Below are positions 63,329 through 64,000 of a stretch of 64,000 bases of DNA, piece by piece. Below the pieces are notes generated by a model that did no database searches, had not been told where the DNA came from, and saw nothing but the letters and a program-made list of their open reading frames with translations. A program made the position numbers and the translations under genes. Every line of letters begins with the position of its first letter. The first letter of the stretch is position 1. The stretch is taken from NCBI RefSeq assembly GCF_019703305.1, contig NZ_AP024814.1, positions 868,001 to 932,000 on the forward strand, read 5' to 3'. Source of the stretch: Helicobacter sp. NHP19-003 (lineage in GTDB: Bacteria > Campylobacterota > Campylobacteria > Campylobacterales > Helicobacteraceae).

Positions 63329-63961
63329 TTATCCTTTATCTCTCATGCAACCACCCCATGCCTCACAAAATGCCTCCTTGGGGAACATTTGCTGTTTATA
63401 GCCCAAAGTGTGGGCGACCTCTAAAACCATTTTTTTAGACAACTCCAAATCCTCATTGATCAATACATAGTCAAACAACTCAACTTCTTGGATTTCCTGC
63501 AGGGCGGTTTGCAAACGCCGCTCAATCACTTCACAGCTGTCCGTACGCCTTTGCTCTAGGCGTTGTCTTAAAATGTGGATATTCTTTGTGGTGATAAAAA
63601 TAGAAGTCGCCTTTTTGTAAAGCTCTTTCACACTGCGGTGCCCCTGCACATCAATGTCAAACAAGACTAATTTACCCGCCTTTAGGGCTTTGTTGATCGG
63701 CTCTAGCGAAGTACCATAGTAATGCCCATGCACCTTGGCCCACTCTAAAAATTGCTTGTTTCCAATGCCCCTTTCAAACACTTCTTGACTCACAAAATAG
63801 TAATGTTGCCCCTCCACTTCGCCCACTCTCTTAGGGCGGGTGGTGGTGGAGATGGAAAAATAAATGTCATGGCAATGCTCAAGTAAGTGGCTGATCAAAG
63901 TGCTTTTTCCAGAACCACTAGGACCTGCCAACACCAAAATGCGGTAAGCGTGGTTAGACAT
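63329..63961 (-). CDS. gmk: Guanylate kinase
   Basis: A 210-residue protein with the P-loop [32 protein letters not shown] (GMP site) and [13 protein letters not shown]. It turns GMP into GDP. The length is slightly above the usual because of a C-terminal tail ([16 protein letters not shown]). It is first of the gmk-tatA-argS unit in the window; two bases separate it from tatA. Confidence 0.96.
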   Translation of the reverse strand: MSNHAYRILVLAGPSGSGKSTLISHLLEHCHDIYFSISTTTRPKRVGEVEGQHYYFVSQEVFERGIGNKQFLEWAKVHGHYYGTSLEPINKALKAGKLVLFDIDVQGHRSVKELYKKATSIFITTKNIHILRQRLEQRRTDSCEVIERRLQTALQEIQEVELFDYVLINEDLELSKKMVLEVAHTLGYKQQMFPKEAFCEAWGGCMRDKG

Positions 63962-64000
63962 CTTTATCCACTAAATTGACTTGTATTTGTAAAGTTTTGC

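Overview
This window looks like chromosome from a gastric, non-pylori Helicobacter. Several gene orders match Helicobacter pylori as I remember it: surA-like, TPR protein, rnhA, rnc, aroC, a small conserved gene, hemN, glpC; putA-putP; nadE-lpxK; mnmG-dapE; argS-tatA-gmk; and a UPF0323 lipoprotein, Gsp-like, membrane protein trio. Other Helicobacter marks are HpaA-like lipoproteins, Hop/Hof-type outer membrane proteins, Cache-domain chemoreceptors, the orphan regulator HsrA, and a 23S-5S rRNA unit with no 16S beside it. Function assignments rest on motifs and remembered family features; no database search was run.

Layout. 1-13 kb: housekeeping genes (corA end, rnhB, rodA, tRNA-Met, rpe, a DnaQ-like exonuclease), then a minus-strand clpB-chemoreceptor-chemoreceptor operon. 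13-20.7 kb: a compact plus-strand block from the SurA-like chaperone to glpC. 20.7-32.4 kb: accessory and envelope genes, namely two outer membrane proteins, an IS200/IS605 scar, ccoG, two tandem MFS exporters, an ABC-F ATPase whose 3' tail recurs twice downstream, a metallophosphoesterase and two HpaA-like lipoproteins. 32.4-34.5 kb: decayed chemoreceptor and MFS remnants, then a minus-strand cassette (HEPN-like protein, small ORF, small membrane protein) lying behind 15 perfect copies of an 8-bp repeat, next to 5S and 23S rRNA. 38-43.2 kb: a third chemoreceptor and a decaying tandem array of an unrecognised multidomain family, with a second TnpB scar inside it.

43.2-64 kb: proline use (putP, putA), four tRNAs (Arg, Arg, His, Pro), an XRE-S24 regulator, an NrfH-like quinol dehydrogenase with an octaheme hydroxylamine-oxidoreductase-like protein, nadE-lpxK, a TerD/TerD/HD/secreted coiled-coil operon, a frameshifted mnmG, dapE, hsrA, argS, tatA and gmk. 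Between hsrA and argS, on the plus strand, is a short structured RNA with a C/U-rich terminator loop that I read as a homologue of the sRNA RepG.

Most worth following up: the repeat-fronted HEPN cassette, the RepG-like RNA together with G7 tracts at two ribosome binding sites, the three ABC-F tail copies that punctuate an accessory region, and the tandem array of unknown proteins with frameshifts.
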